DNA of 64,000 nucleotides from Isosphaera sp. (lineage in GTDB: Bacteria > Planctomycetota > Planctomycetia > Gemmatales > Gemmataceae): NCBI GenBank assembly GCA_013822345.1, contig PNKH01000010.1, forward strand, positions 38,317-102,316, in the 5' to 3' direction. Shown in pieces: positions 7,512 through 16,395 of the stretch. The notes under the pieces were generated by a model. That model saw only the letters and a program-made list of their open reading frames with translations, did no database searches and had not been told where the DNA came from. The position numbers were made by a program, and so were the translations under genes. How positions within the stretch are numbered: the stretch's first letter is position 1; the number at the start of each line of letters is the position of its first letter.

Positions 7512-9104
7512 ACGTCCCTCACCCGGGTTATCGGCCGCCCCGGCGGGAACCTCAACAATTCGCTCCATCTTCCCCCTTCCAAATGGAAGGGAGGGTTGTT
7601 TCTGGGCACAACCCTCCCGGAAAGCCACACGAGGAATCCTCAAACCGTCGCCCGTAATCCTTCGAGCCGCCGGCCTGCCGCTGACAAACCAGTCGGCAGC
7701 CGGCTGACCGCAACCTCCGGCGGGGCGTGTTCGTCGTGAACCGCCCGGCCCCGTGTGCGTAACGGCACCACGGAACCTCCTGCACGGAAAACCCGGCCGG
7801 TATCCTGTCCCGGCTTCTTTCCGCGGTTGCGGCTCCCCAATGTATGGAGGTAGCGCCCCGCGAACCTCCGACGGACTCCGATCAAACCTCCTTTGTGTGT
7901 CCGCCGTCGGGTCGCCGACTCCTCGCCCGGACACCATTCTCCCGAACGGCTCCGGTGCGGCGGATAAGCGCACTCCCCCCTTACCCAGGATCGGGCGGGG
8001 CGTCAGCGGCGTGAGCCGCTACGCCCGCCCGACGGGTCATCGAGACCGGTAAAACTCGTCGGTGCTTTCGTCGCTGTTGCCCCCGGCACCACCCGTTGGG
8101 ACCAGACGGCCGCGCCACTGCCTTGCAGCGCCTCCGCTCGGCCGAAGCCGACTCCTACTCGCACCCCGCTCCCATCGTGCGGCGTTTGGACCACCCGGAC
8201 GACTGTTCCGGGCACCGGGCACCACCCCGGCGGCCACACGACTTCCCCAGTTAGCAGCGACCTCCGTCCCGAGGCTCACGTCGCTAGGAGGCGTTACCCT
8301 CCGGATCCGCACGGCGTGCGCCCGGCTCCCGCCGGGTCACGATTTCGGCAGACGGCGTCTGCCATTTCGGGGACCAGAAAGAAGAAGCTGTCCCCTACCA
8401 ATTCCGTGTCGGATGTTTCGCGGTTCGGCCCCGTCTTCCCCGGGACTCACTGGCAAGCCCTTTCGGGCCTCTCGTGGTTGAGCTGTTCGCGGTCGTCTTT
8501 TGTCGGACGATCCCCGGCCGCGGTCGGCGGCCGGCCCCCCTGGTCGCCCAGGCGGGGGCTCCCCACGCCAGCCGGGTTGCGCGGGCCTTAACGGGACTTG
8601 CACCCGAATTGCTCGATAGAGCTGTGGCCCTCGCCCCCCGGGCGGGATTTGCACCCACTTCGATTCGCTGCGGCCCGACCCGCGGTTGCGGGTCGGGCCG
8701 GTCCTGGTCGCCCCCGTTCCGGGGGCCCTGGTGAGCATTGAGTAGAACGTCCCGATTGGACCTCCTCTGCCATACGAGGGCACAGGGAGGGATTACTGGG
8801 ACGAGCCCTCATCGCACTGGGCGAGCGCCTCTCGGCGCACCCAGCGCTACGAGTCAGTGCCAAGAACGCGGCGGCTGGTGAGGCCGCCGAAACCCTTTCG
8901 GCCCGTTGGTGGCGGGCCTACTCCGGGCGGCACTGCCGGTCTACTTCGATGACGCCGGCGGAGCGCGTCGCGCGCCCCACGGTCGGCGGCAGAACAGGGT
9001 TCTGCGGCGGGCACCCCTAGCACAGCCTCCCGGGAATGTCACGCCCCCGGGCCCAGATTTTTCCGGACCGCCGCGACCCCGCGGTGCCGGGGGCGGGTCG
9101 GGTA
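7512..9104. other. 1.6 kb gene-free region dense in inverted repeats
   Basis: No ORF here shows a recognisable protein, a ribosome site plus start, or consistent codon bias. Hairpins occur throughout: an imperfect 11-bp stem near 7668-7704, a perfect 17-nt palindrome at 8347-8363, GCCC/GGGC at 8457-8468 with a GAAA loop on the minus strand, and the dense set at 8583-8918 described separately. The left part (7570-8040) is less structured and I see nothing definite in it. Confidence 0.5.
8583..8918 (-). ncRNA. Candidate structured RNA, unknown class
   Basis: Nested stems: 8583-8587/8626-8630 enclosing 8592-8595/8603-8606 and 8611-8614/8619-8622; 8671-8683/8688-8700 (13 bp perfect); 8710-8716/8720-8726; a long arm 8735-8745/8847-8860 enclosing 8748-8753/8798-8803 with 8761-8765/8786-8790, and 8817-8821/8840-8844 with 8825-8829/8834-8838; then 8869-8875/8883-8889 and 8900-8905/8913-8918. 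On the minus strand one loop reads GAGA and two 7-nt loops read TGCAAGT and TGCAAAT, like tRNA T-loops, so I favour minus. No match to RNase P, tmRNA, or group I/II introns that I can see. Confidence 0.35.
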
Positions 9105-9749
9105 TTATGCCGCGGTGTTCACCGGGTAGCGGAGGCCGGACGGGCTGTCCGAGAGGCCGGCGTACTTCTTGAGGAGCGCCCGGAGGAAGGCGTTCTTGAG
9201 CTCGAGGGGGTACGCCCGCGCCGTCGGTGTCCCCCACTGCCCCCGCTTCGGGATCGTGTGGGTGTCGAGTTCGCCCCGCGCCTCGTGCACCAGCAGCACC
9301 AGGGCGTGGAATAGTTCGTTGGCCTTGGTGTCCCGCTGGCCCGAGCCGCCCCGGATGAGGTCCAGGAGCTCGTCACTCATCCGGAGTGTGTCCGGGGTCA
9401 TGGTAATCTCCCGCCGCGGAGACTTGGGCCTGGCTGCCGTCTCCGCCGGGGTCGTTGAATCGGGGTCGGCTGCGGCAGGTGCCGGTCGGGGCGCGGGCGG
9501 TGACGGGGGCGGGGCGGCGACGACCCGCACGGCTGGCGGAGCGGGCTCGGCAGCCGGCGGCAACTCGATGGGCTCGCGTCGGGCCGGCGCGGCCGTCACC
9601 GCCAGGGCCTTCGGTGCGGGCGATGCGTCCCTTGGGGTCTTTTGTTGAGTAGGCACCGGGCCCGGCTCGTCGAGGTAGTCGCCGAGGTCGCGCACGGGCT
9701 TGACGTCGAGGCGGAAGCCGTCGGGGATCCCGGGCTTGAACTTAGCCAT
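9105..9749 (-). CDS. ParA-associated partner protein
   Basis: The protein is 214 aa and starts inside the end of parA (8-nt overlap), so the two are translationally coupled. Residues 35-110 are a Pro/Ala-rich linker. The C-terminal half looks folded (MSDELLDLIRGGSGQRDTKA, LFHALVLLVHEARGEL, LKNAFLRALLKKYAG). Its position downstream of ParA is that of ParB or another centromere-binding protein, but no ParB or ribbon-helix-helix motif is evident. A partition role is inferred from position only. Confidence 0.65.
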   Translation of the reverse strand: MAKFKPGIPDGFRLDVKPVRDLGDYLDEPGPVPTQQKTPRDASPAPKALAVTAAPARREPIELPPAAEPAPPAVRVVAAPPPSPPAPRPAPAAADPDSTTPAETAARPKSPRREITMTPDTLRMSDELLDLIRGGSGQRDTKANELFHALVLLVHEARGELDTHTIPKRGQWGTPTARAYPLELKNAFLRALLKKYAGLSDSPSGLRYPVNTAA

Positions 9750-10692
9750 TCGCCGCCTCCTCGACGTCTCCGCCGATCACCCGCTCGACGGCCGCGGCGT
9801 CCGGGAGCGGGTTGAGGGTCGCACCGAACGACCCCTTCGCCCCGCGGTTGATCATCTCCTTGACGAGCGCCACGTACTGCTCGGCCTGCTCCTTGCCCTC
9901 CGGGTGCTCGAAGATCGTGATCCGCCCCATCGTCGCCTCGCGGTAGCGGACGCTCCGGGCGATCGTCGTGGCGAACACGAGCGCCGGGGTGAACCGCTGG
10001 CGGAGGACGTCGTGCACCTGCTTGTCGAGGGAGGTGGTGCGGTCGTAGTTCCCCAGGAGCACGCCGGCCAGGCTGAGTTCCTTGTTGTACTGCTTCCGCA
10101 CCTTGTCGATGGTCCGGGTCAGCACTTCCAGGCCCTTCAGGTCGTACCCGGACGGGAACGTCGGGACAACGTACCAGTCGGCCGCGATGAGGGCCGAAGT
10201 CATGAGGAAGTCGAGGTTGGGTGGGGTGTCGATCAGCACCACGTCGAACTGACCGCGGAGGGAGTCGATGGACTTCCGGAGCCGCATCCGGTGCTCCCGG
10301 CGGAGGTCCTCCCCGTCCAGGTCGGAGGTGTTCTCGTCGGCCAGGAGCTGGAGCACCTCGTTCTCGAGCCGGGGCGACACGGACGACAGGGCCCGGTGCC
10401 CCGGGACGACCGAGATGAGGCCGCCAAACCGGTCCTCCGGCGCGACCGCGATCCGGGCCGCCGGCACCTTGTTGAGGTAGGCGTCGGCCAGCGTGAACCG
10501 CCCGTCCCGCAGCGCCTCGTCCGGATCGACGCCCAGGTTGTCGGTGGCGTTGCACTGCGGGTCGGTATCGACCACGCACGCCGAGTAGCCGAGCGCCGCG
10601 AACGCCGCCGCAGTCGAAACGGTGCTGCTCGTCTTCCCGCACCCCCCCTTCTGGTTGGCGAAGACGATGACCTGTGTGTCCCGAAATCTCAT
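9742..10692 (-). CDS. parA: ParA-family partition ATPase
   Basis: The protein is 316 aa from the ATG at 10692 (MRFRDTQVIVFANQ). It has the deviant Walker A motif KGGCGKTS (15-22), VDTDPQ at 41-46, and Walker B with LIDTPPN around 153-159. This is the type Ib/Soj class without an N-terminal HTH. ParA ATPases segregate low-copy plasmids using the nucleoid as a matrix. The RBS is weak, so the start is chosen from family alignment. The reading frame extends upstream to 10875 but that part is repeat-rich DNA and not protein-like. Divergent from repA across the origin region. Confidence 0.9.
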   Translation of the reverse strand: MRFRDTQVIVFANQKGGCGKTSSTVSTAAAFAALGYSACVVDTDPQCNATDNLGVDPDEALRDGRFTLADAYLNKVPAARIAVAPEDRFGGLISVVPGHRALSSVSPRLENEVLQLLADENTSDLDGEDLRREHRMRLRKSIDSLRGQFDVVLIDTPPNLDFLMTSALIAADWYVVPTFPSGYDLKGLEVLTRTIDKVRKQYNKELSLAGVLLGNYDRTTSLDKQVHDVLRQRFTPALVFATTIARSVRYREATMGRITIFEHPEGKEQAEQYVALVKEMINRGAKGSFGATLNPLPDAAAVERVIGGDVEEAANG

Positions 10693-10734
10693 ACCCGCAG
10701 TCGCTCGCGAAAAAACCAGCCGTGTCCGGTGAGT

Positions 10735-11475
10735 ATTCCGGAGGACCGGTGTGCCGGGCAAGACGGAAAATCGCTTCCGCCCCGCGCAGGGGCGACGGAC
10801 CCCCGGAGTCCTGGGGTACACAGTCGCCCTTGCAGCGGCGGCGAGGTGGCCGGGTCGTCCGGAGGTCCGGACCACCGCCGCCTGGCCGAAGGGTCCTGTA
10901 GCCCGGAACTCCGGACCTCCGGGATGGAACGGACGGTGGCCCGCCGAGCTGTCCCGGAACTCCGGAGGACCGGTATTCCGTGCCGTTCGATGCGTCCATT
11001 ACCGGGATTTCGGGCACGCCAAAATCGGGGCCGGGAGCGCTTCGACCGGGGGGCCGCCCCGCGACCCTAGACCGACCCCGAATCGACCCGCCTGGAGCCG
11101 CCCAGCGCCGAATTCAACGATGCTGTCCGACCGGCCCGACCGCCACGGCCCCGCCAAGGCGACAGCCGGCCGCCGCCGCCGGGCGTCCCCCGGTGCTCCG
11201 GGGAACTAGGGCCGTCCCCCGACCCGGCCGACCGCCGGGGCTCCGGTGTTCCGGAGTTCGCGCCGCAGCAACTCGGTTGGGAATATGTTCCGGACCTCCG
11301 GTTCACCGGGATACGAGGGCGGCGTCACCCGCATCGGCCTCTTCTCGGGACGTCCGGTGTTCCGGAACACCGGTAAACGACTCATGGCGAGGGACGTCCG
11401 GTGCCCCGGGGGACTCGCGGGAGGCGGCCGGGCTTCGTGGTCCGGCGCCCCGGACCTCCGGGGGACTCGGGCGTT
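10735..11475. repeat. Cluster of short CCGG-type palindromes between parA and repA
   Basis: About ten variants of a CCGGTGTTCCGGAACACCGG theme lie here; the perfect 20-bp palindrome is at 11354-11373. Others are near 10735, 10908, 10957, 11190, 11246, 11288, 11397 and 11445. One more copy lies far away at about 5279. The location beside parA makes them candidate partition (centromere) sites or initiator operators. No convincing ORF occupies this 1.2 kb span. Confidence 0.55.
10999..11017 (+). repeat. Outlying iteron-like copy
   Basis: ACCGGGATTTCGGGCAC matches the first iteron of the array at 11617-11737. Another outlier is at 5299-5317. Confidence 0.5.
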
Positions 11476-11616
11476 TTACCCGGTGACAGGGTCGTGATGG
11501 GGCTGGTAGATGCTGAAAGGGGTGACGGATCCGCGGCCACTTGCGATCTGCGGTGATGGTCGGCCGACTGCCGCAGCGAGGTTCGGTGCCGTGCCGCCCC
11601 GGATGCCGGAGCCCGT

Positions 11617-11737
11617 GTACCGGGATTTCGGGCACGGGAGTACCGGGAGTTGGGGCACACAGCCACCGGGATTCCGGCCGCACTCGTACCGGGAGTAGGG
11701 GCACAATGGCGGCGGCGAGTACCGGGAGTTGGGGCAC
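11617..11737 (+). repeat. Iteron array, probable replication origin
   Basis: Five 19-bp repeats of consensus GTACCGGGAKTWGGGGCAC begin at 11617, 11640, 11663 (degenerate), 11686 and 11719. The first four are spaced exactly 23 bp apart, about two helical turns, so a protein would bind one face of the DNA. The array ends 133 bp before the RepA-like start and is followed by a relatively AT-rich stretch (about 11761-11850) that could be the unwinding region. This is the arrangement of iteron-controlled theta plasmids. Confidence 0.8.
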
Positions 11738-11870
11738 GGACAGGAGACGCAACCGGCCGACGTGATTGCTGATCCGGTCGGCCAACTCTGTTCCTGTTAA
11801 CTGAAGTGAGAACACTACAACCCGCGGTGTACGAAATCATTTGGTTGGGAGAGGACGACGGCGGAGGACT

Positions 11871-13388
11871 ATGGGCAACGAAGGGCTAGCCGAGGCGGCG
11901 CACGCGAAACCGGCCTCCCACCCCCGCTACCGGGACGAGCTCAACTTCGCCGAGTTCCCGATCGCCGCCGTCTCGGACGTCGTGCCGGACAACCAGAAGA
12001 CCCTGGAGTTCACCGACGAGATCTTCGACCCGTCGTCCGGCAAGACCGTGGCCCGCACCCTGACCATCACCGCGGCCGACAAGTTCGGCCTGCCCACGGC
12101 CCTGGACGACGAGGTGCTGCTCGGCCTCATCCAGCTCACCTCCGAGCAGGAGTTCCGGGACCGTCGGGTCCACTTCTCCCGCTACGGGCTCATCAAGCTG
12201 CTCGGGTGGCGGGACGAGTCGAAGTCGTACAAGCGGGTGGAGGACTCCCTGAACCGCTGGGCCGGGGTGACGCTCCAGTACCGGAAGGCCTGGTGGTCCA
12301 AAGAGGAGAAGTGCTGGGTGAATGAGACCTTCCACGTCATCGACCAGGTGTCGGTGTTCGACCGCGAGCGGATCGAGCGGCGGCGGAAGATGGCGAAGGA
12401 CCAGCCGGAGAAAGCCCTGTCGTCGTTCGCGTGGAACGAGACCGTCTTCCAGAGCTTCCAGGCCGGGTACCTGAAGTCCCTCGACTTCGACTTCTACAAG
12501 AGCTTGGCGGGGGCCATCGCCAAACGGATGTACCGATTCCTCGACAAGCGGTTCTACCACCGGGGCCGCTGGGAGTTCGACCTCCGGACGTTCGCGTGCG
12601 AACACATCGGGCTCTCGAAGAACTACTCGAACTCGGAGCTCAAGCGGAAGCTGCTCCCGGCCGTCCTGGAACTCGAGGGGCGTGGGTTCATTACGCCGCT
12701 CCCCGAGGACGAGCGGTTCCGCAAGATCGAGCGGGGGAGCTGGCGGACCGTGTTCGTGAAGGCCCAACCTCACCCCAGGGGCTCTCCCAGCCAGGAGGCG
12801 GACGGCGACGCGCTCGTTCGGGAGCTCGTGGCGCGGGGGATCACCCGGCGGAGCGCTCAGAAGCTGCTTGCCCACCACCCCAGAGGCAAGGTCGAGGAGA
12901 AAATCCGGCTCTACGACCGACTGAAAGTCGGCGGGGGCGGGGGGGCGATCCGAAACCGGGCGGGGTGGCTGTACGCTGCGATCGTGAACGACTATGCCGT
13001 GCCGCCCGAGCCGACCCCGACACGAATCAGCAGAGGGGAGGGGAGCGCGACCGCCGCGACCGGCGTGGCAACGGCCCCGGACGCGACCGTGGCTCGCGAT
13101 GCCCCGGACGACGAGACCTTGGCGTTCGAGTCGTTCTGGGGGGCCCTCGCGGCGGCGGAACAAGAGGAGTTCGAGCGGCAGGCCGTCGCCGAGGCGAGCC
13201 CGTTCCACCAGAAGCAGTACCACGCCGGGCTCGCGGGGAGGGGTACGCTTTGGGCAGTGACCCGCCGCCGGGTGCTACAGCACCACTTCGCCCGGACCCG
13301 CCCGCCCGCCGCCTGGCGCGGCGCGGGCCGTGGGGGCAGCTCGCAGGAGCGCACCGCCGCCCGCCCCCCCGCCGAAGGCCCTCCCTGA
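11871..13388 (+). CDS. Replication initiator protein (RPA / RepA-like, winged-helix)
   Basis: The protein is 505 aa from the ATG at 11871, preceded by GGCGGAGG; a TTG at 11841 is in frame but less likely. The N-terminal 300 residues read like the plasmid replication initiator RPA family (PF10134): LNFAEFPIA, then two winged-helix-like blocks (YGLIKLLGWRDESKSYKRVE and AIAKRMYRFLDKRFYHRG). It should bind the iterons just upstream and open the origin. The last 180 residues are lower complexity with Ala/Pro/Arg-rich stretches. It forms a replication-partition module with parA and its partner. Confidence 0.85.
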   Translation: MGNEGLAEAAHAKPASHPRYRDELNFAEFPIAAVSDVVPDNQKTLEFTDEIFDPSSGKTVARTLTITAADKFGLPTALDDEVLLGLIQLTSEQEFRDRRVHFSRYGLIKLLGWRDESKSYKRVEDSLNRWAGVTLQYRKAWWSKEEKCWVNETFHVIDQVSVFDRERIERRRKMAKDQPEKALSSFAWNETVFQSFQAGYLKSLDFDFYKSLAGAIAKRMYRFLDKRFYHRGRWEFDLRTFACEHIGLSKNYSNSELKRKLLPAVLELEGRGFITPLPEDERFRKIERGSWRTVFVKAQPHPRGSPSQEADGDALVRELVARGITRRSAQKLLAHHPRGKVEEKIRLYDRLKVGGGGGAIRNRAGWLYAAIVNDYAVPPEPTPTRISRGEGSATAATGVATAPDATVARDAPDDETLAFESFWGALAAAEQEEFERQAVAEASPFHQKQYHAGLAGRGTLWAVTRRRVLQHHFARTRPPAAWRGAGRGGSSQERTAARPPAEGPP

Positions 13389-13471
13389 GACCCCAGAGCA
13401 GCAGTAGCCTCCCATCCCGTAATCCAACCCGGCAAGCGTTTCGGGGAAAACGGCGGTCGGACGCAGTCCGC

Positions 13472-13783
13472 TCAACCGCGGACGTAGTGGAGGAGGGCGC
13501 GGACCCGCAGCTCGACCTCTGCCCGCGCGTCCGGGTCGTGAGTCGGCTCCGGGGTGAGGGCTGCCGCGAGCGAGTCCAGGAAGGCATGAATCCGGTGGTC
13601 GTCGGGCACGACCCTCGCGTAGACCTTCGGCTTGAGTCCGGCAAGCGTCGCCCCCGCCACGGCGCGGACGGTTACGGCGATTTCGAGCGACGACCCGAAG
13701 GGGCGGACGAGGACGGACACCCCGAGTTCCGAGAGGGCGCGGGACTTCGTGTCGTCAAGCGGTCCGCGGTCGTTCTGATTCAA
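13472..13783 (-). CDS. Small hypothetical protein, start uncertain
   Basis: About 103 aa if the TTG at 13783 is used; no ATG exists in frame close by, and the longer frame upstream to 14443 is not protein-like. The body (ALSELGVSVLVRPFGSSLEI, VPDDHRIHAFLDSLAAALTP, VELRVRALLHYVRG) looks like a real folded protein with amphipathic strands and helices. No family recognised. It is convergent with repA. Confidence 0.4.
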   Translation of the reverse strand: MNQNDRGPLDDTKSRALSELGVSVLVRPFGSSLEIAVTVRAVAGATLAGLKPKVYARVVPDDHRIHAFLDSLAAALTPEPTHDPDARAEVELRVRALLHYVRG

Positions 13784-14020
13784 GGGATGATCATGTCGGG
13801 TTAAGTCGGCCCGCTCAGCGGGCCTGCACCGGGCGGCCCCGTACCGTAGGACATACGACGCCGCCCGCCGGGCACCCGGTGCGTGGGTTAGCTGTTGGAC
13901 CGCCGGTCGGTGTGACGAGCCGGCCGGTCGCGGCCAGCGCCACATCGCGTCCAAAACCCACTTCAGTCCCCGCCCCGCGACGCCGATGACCCATGTGCCA
14001 TCCGAATCGTAAGGTCGACT

Positions 14021-14251
14021 ATGGGCCTGAGCGGGAAGATTCCGGAGGACGCGGTCCTCGAACACATTGAACACTGCCTGCGGACATGGGGAGCGAAGCC
14101 ACACGTAGGCGTGTCGCTGCTGACACCGGAGGACGCGCGGAGGGCGGTCGAAACGTGTGCCGCCATGCTTGAGGAGTGCGAACGCCACCTTCGCAAAGTT
14201 AGGGCGCTGAAACGGGCGGCCGATGCGTCCGCCTTCCCACGCGGCCGGTAG
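14021..14251 (+). CDS. Small helical hypothetical protein
   Basis: 76 aa with a weak AAGG site upstream of the ATG. Two helices are predicted (PEDAVLEHIEHCLRTWG and PEDARRAVETCAAMLEECER) with a basic C-terminus. No family recognised; it could be a chance ORF. The 220 bp before it holds a GC-rich region with no named feature. Confidence 0.4.
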   Translation: MGLSGKIPEDAVLEHIEHCLRTWGAKPHVGVSLLTPEDARRAVETCAAMLEECERHLRKVRALKRAADASAFPRGR

Positions 14252-14452
14252 GCCCAAGCAGCGTCGATCAAGCGAAGTCATGCCACACGATCGCGTCGGC
14301 AGAGCCCGCCGCCCGCGGCACGCGGGCGTGATCAGCCGGTCGGTCGGAGGCCCTTGGCGCCAGTCCGCCGCGGCCCTACGACCCTCCGGAAGTGGGCCTG
14401 CACGGAGCATCGAGTAGGTAGGGTGGAACGGCCCGCACCCCACGCCGTCCGC

Positions 14453-15832
14453 TCACGCCGGCCACATCCCCGCCCGCTCCATCTCTGCCCGCAGGTCCGG
14501 GCAGGCGTAATGTTCGTGCGGCTCGCGCGTCTCGAGCAGGCCGCGGATGAGCCGCTGCCACGCTGGCCGGGCGGCGGCATGAAGCCGCGACGTCTTGCCG
14601 AACAGCTCTCGGATCTGGTCGGGCGACTTGGCGGCGTCGTGGATCTCGCCGTTCTCCAAGTATGCATCGACGATGAGATCGATGTGCCGTGCCTCGAGCA
14701 CCGGGGCGAGGGGGAGGACCAGCCCGGCGCAGTACCGCTCGGCCCCCCGATAGCTGCCCGCCTCCGCGTAGATGCGAATCGCTTCCTCGGCGAACTCGGG
14801 CCGGGGGTTGGCGATGATGACCGTCTCCTTGCCGGTGTCGTCCATACCGGCGAAGGCGGCCTGGAGCAGGGGCCGGAGCTCGCCCACCGCCAGCCCGGAG
14901 AATAGCAGGGCCGCGGCCGCCGGGTCGGGCGGGGGGACACGCGCCATGCCCCGGAGGCGGACCCGGGTGGGCTCCGGCAGCCATCCCCAGCACGCCGGGT
15001 CGACGGCGAACAGGCGGAACGCCCGCCGGAGCTCCGGGTCGCCGAGGCCGTCCGTCAGCCGCGGCAGCTGCTCGGCCATCTTGGCCGCGTACAGATCGGG
15101 GAACCGGCCCCGGACGGCCGCCAGGCACTGGCCGACGGCCGCCTCCTTCCCGACCAGGTCCGGCTCGCTCTCGAGCAGCATAATCTTGAGCAGGACGGCC
15201 ACCAGGTTCTCGAGCAGCGCCCGTTTGGCGTGGTTCAGGTAGCGGGCCTCGAGCAACGCCGCCACCTCACCCGGGTCGGTCGGAAAGGACGGCTGGAGGA
15301 GATCGCGCTTGAGCCTCCGGAGAGCGTTCAGGCCCTGGACGGGCGGGTGCCGGAGCAGGTGGAGGATGGCGTGCGCAATGTGTGCGCGGACGAGCTCCGG
15401 GGTCGGCTGGAAGAGCAGGCTGTCGGTGCTGAACGCCGGGTGGGCGCACAGGTTCCGGTCCGCCTTGAGTCGATCGAGGTCGACGTGCTCGTGCGGGGAA
15501 AGGAGTTCGAACTCCCGCAGCGCTCGGCCGAGCAGGTCACCCTCGATCTTTTGCAGCCGTGGGACGGCACCCGGGTCGCCCCGGCCGTTCGCCTCGACCG
15601 CAGCGTCGAGCTCGGCTACGAACCCCTGGGCGGCCCGGTCGCCCTGGACCGCCAGCTCCCTCAGTTTGGCGATCACGTCGTAGGCGACGGCCACCCAGGC
15701 CGCCATGACCGCCGACCGGAAGGCCCGGGCGCGGTAGGCGGTAATGGCCTCCCCGATGTACGCCCGGCTGTTGCGGTCGCGGACGGTGAGCACCAGCTCG
15801 TCCAGGTCGGTCAGGGTCAGTTCGCTCGTCAT
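14453..15832 (-). CDS. HEPN-like domain protein, possible defence or abortive-infection RNase
   Basis: The protein is 459 aa from the ATG at 15832, preceded by GGAGGA. Residues about 20-150 form helices of HEPN type (IGEAITAYRARAFRSAVMAA, then AYDVIAKLREL), ending with an RNLCAH motif at 126-131, which fits the Rx4-6H catalytic motif of HEPN ribonucleases. The C-terminal 300 residues are helical with no motif I can name. HEPN proteins often act as toxins or phage-defence RNases, and the position beside the integrase is typical of cargo. It is divergent from the HTH gene across 173 bp. Confidence 0.65.
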   Translation of the reverse strand: MTSELTLTDLDELVLTVRDRNSRAYIGEAITAYRARAFRSAVMAAWVAVAYDVIAKLRELAVQGDRAAQGFVAELDAAVEANGRGDPGAVPRLQKIEGDLLGRALREFELLSPHEHVDLDRLKADRNLCAHPAFSTDSLLFQPTPELVRAHIAHAILHLLRHPPVQGLNALRRLKRDLLQPSFPTDPGEVAALLEARYLNHAKRALLENLVAVLLKIMLLESEPDLVGKEAAVGQCLAAVRGRFPDLYAAKMAEQLPRLTDGLGDPELRRAFRLFAVDPACWGWLPEPTRVRLRGMARVPPPDPAAAALLFSGLAVGELRPLLQAAFAGMDDTGKETVIIANPRPEFAEEAIRIYAEAGSYRGAERYCAGLVLPLAPVLEARHIDLIVDAYLENGEIHDAAKSPDQIRELFGKTSRLHAAARPAWQRLIRGLLETREPHEHYACPDLRAEMERAGMWPA

Positions 15833-16005
15833 GCCGTCCTCCGGTTCCGTCGGCTGGCCCCGGCCGCCGCTGCCCTGACGCGGTAGTCGCGTTGGGCCCG
15901 CGTCGCTGGACCGGGGCCGAAAAATGGAGGTGCGGACACGTCCACCCCGCCCGGGCCGGAGCAAGGGTACTGGGGCTGGCCGACCAGCGGCAAGGGGCCA
16001 GCGCG

Positions 16006-16395
16006 ATGACCGACCACTCCCGAGCCGTCGCCGTGGAGCACCCGCCCGCAGTCACAGGCTTGGCGGTGGCCGGGTCCGCCGGCACCGGCCCCGCACCCGC
16101 CGCCGGCGACCAGTTCATCCGCGTCTCCGATGCTCGCCGGCTGTACTTCGGCGGAGCCATGTCGCTCCGTTGGTGGTACCGGCAGGTGGAGCGGGGGAAC
16201 CTGCCTCACTTCCGCGCCGGCGGGGCGGTGCTCCTGCGGCCCGCCGATGTCGAAGCGTTCGTCATCCAGGGGTTCCGGGCCGCGGGGCCGGCGGCCCCGC
16301 CCGAACCCCCGCCACCCCCACGCCCGGTCGCCCCGGCCCCGCCGAAGCGCCGCTCACCCCCGCCCGCCGGCGGGCTGCGGTTCTTCCACGGCTGA
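16006..16395 (+). CDS. Excisionase-like helix-turn-helix protein
   Basis: The protein is 129 aa from the ATG at 16006; a weak GGGG site precedes it. Residues 35-90 resemble the MerR/excisionase HTH fold (FIRVSDARRLYFGGAMSLRW, then WYRQVERGNLPHF and LLRPADVEAFV). The last 35 residues are Pro-rich. Next to a tyrosine integrase it is likely the recombination directionality factor. It overlaps the 3' end of the convergent integrase gene by 42 bp, unusual and possibly regulatory. Confidence 0.75.
   Translation: MTDHSRAVAVEHPPAVTGLAVAGSAGTGPAPAAGDQFIRVSDARRLYFGGAMSLRWWYRQVERGNLPHFRAGGAVLLRPADVEAFVIQGFRAAGPAAPPEPPPPPRPVAPAPPKRRSPPPAGGLRFFHG

Noticed and set aside
8040..8940. tRNA genes
   Set aside because: T-loop-like and D-arm-like pieces occur, but no complete cloverleaf with acceptor, anticodon and CCA region could be folded, so no tRNA is called.
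7512..9104. Group II intron, retron or DGR
   Set aside because: No reverse transcriptase ORF, no domain V-like hairpin and no template repeat pair are visible.
11617..11737. CRISPR array
   Set aside because: Repeats are 19 bp with 4-bp gaps, too short for spacers, and no cas gene is near; the layout fits iterons.
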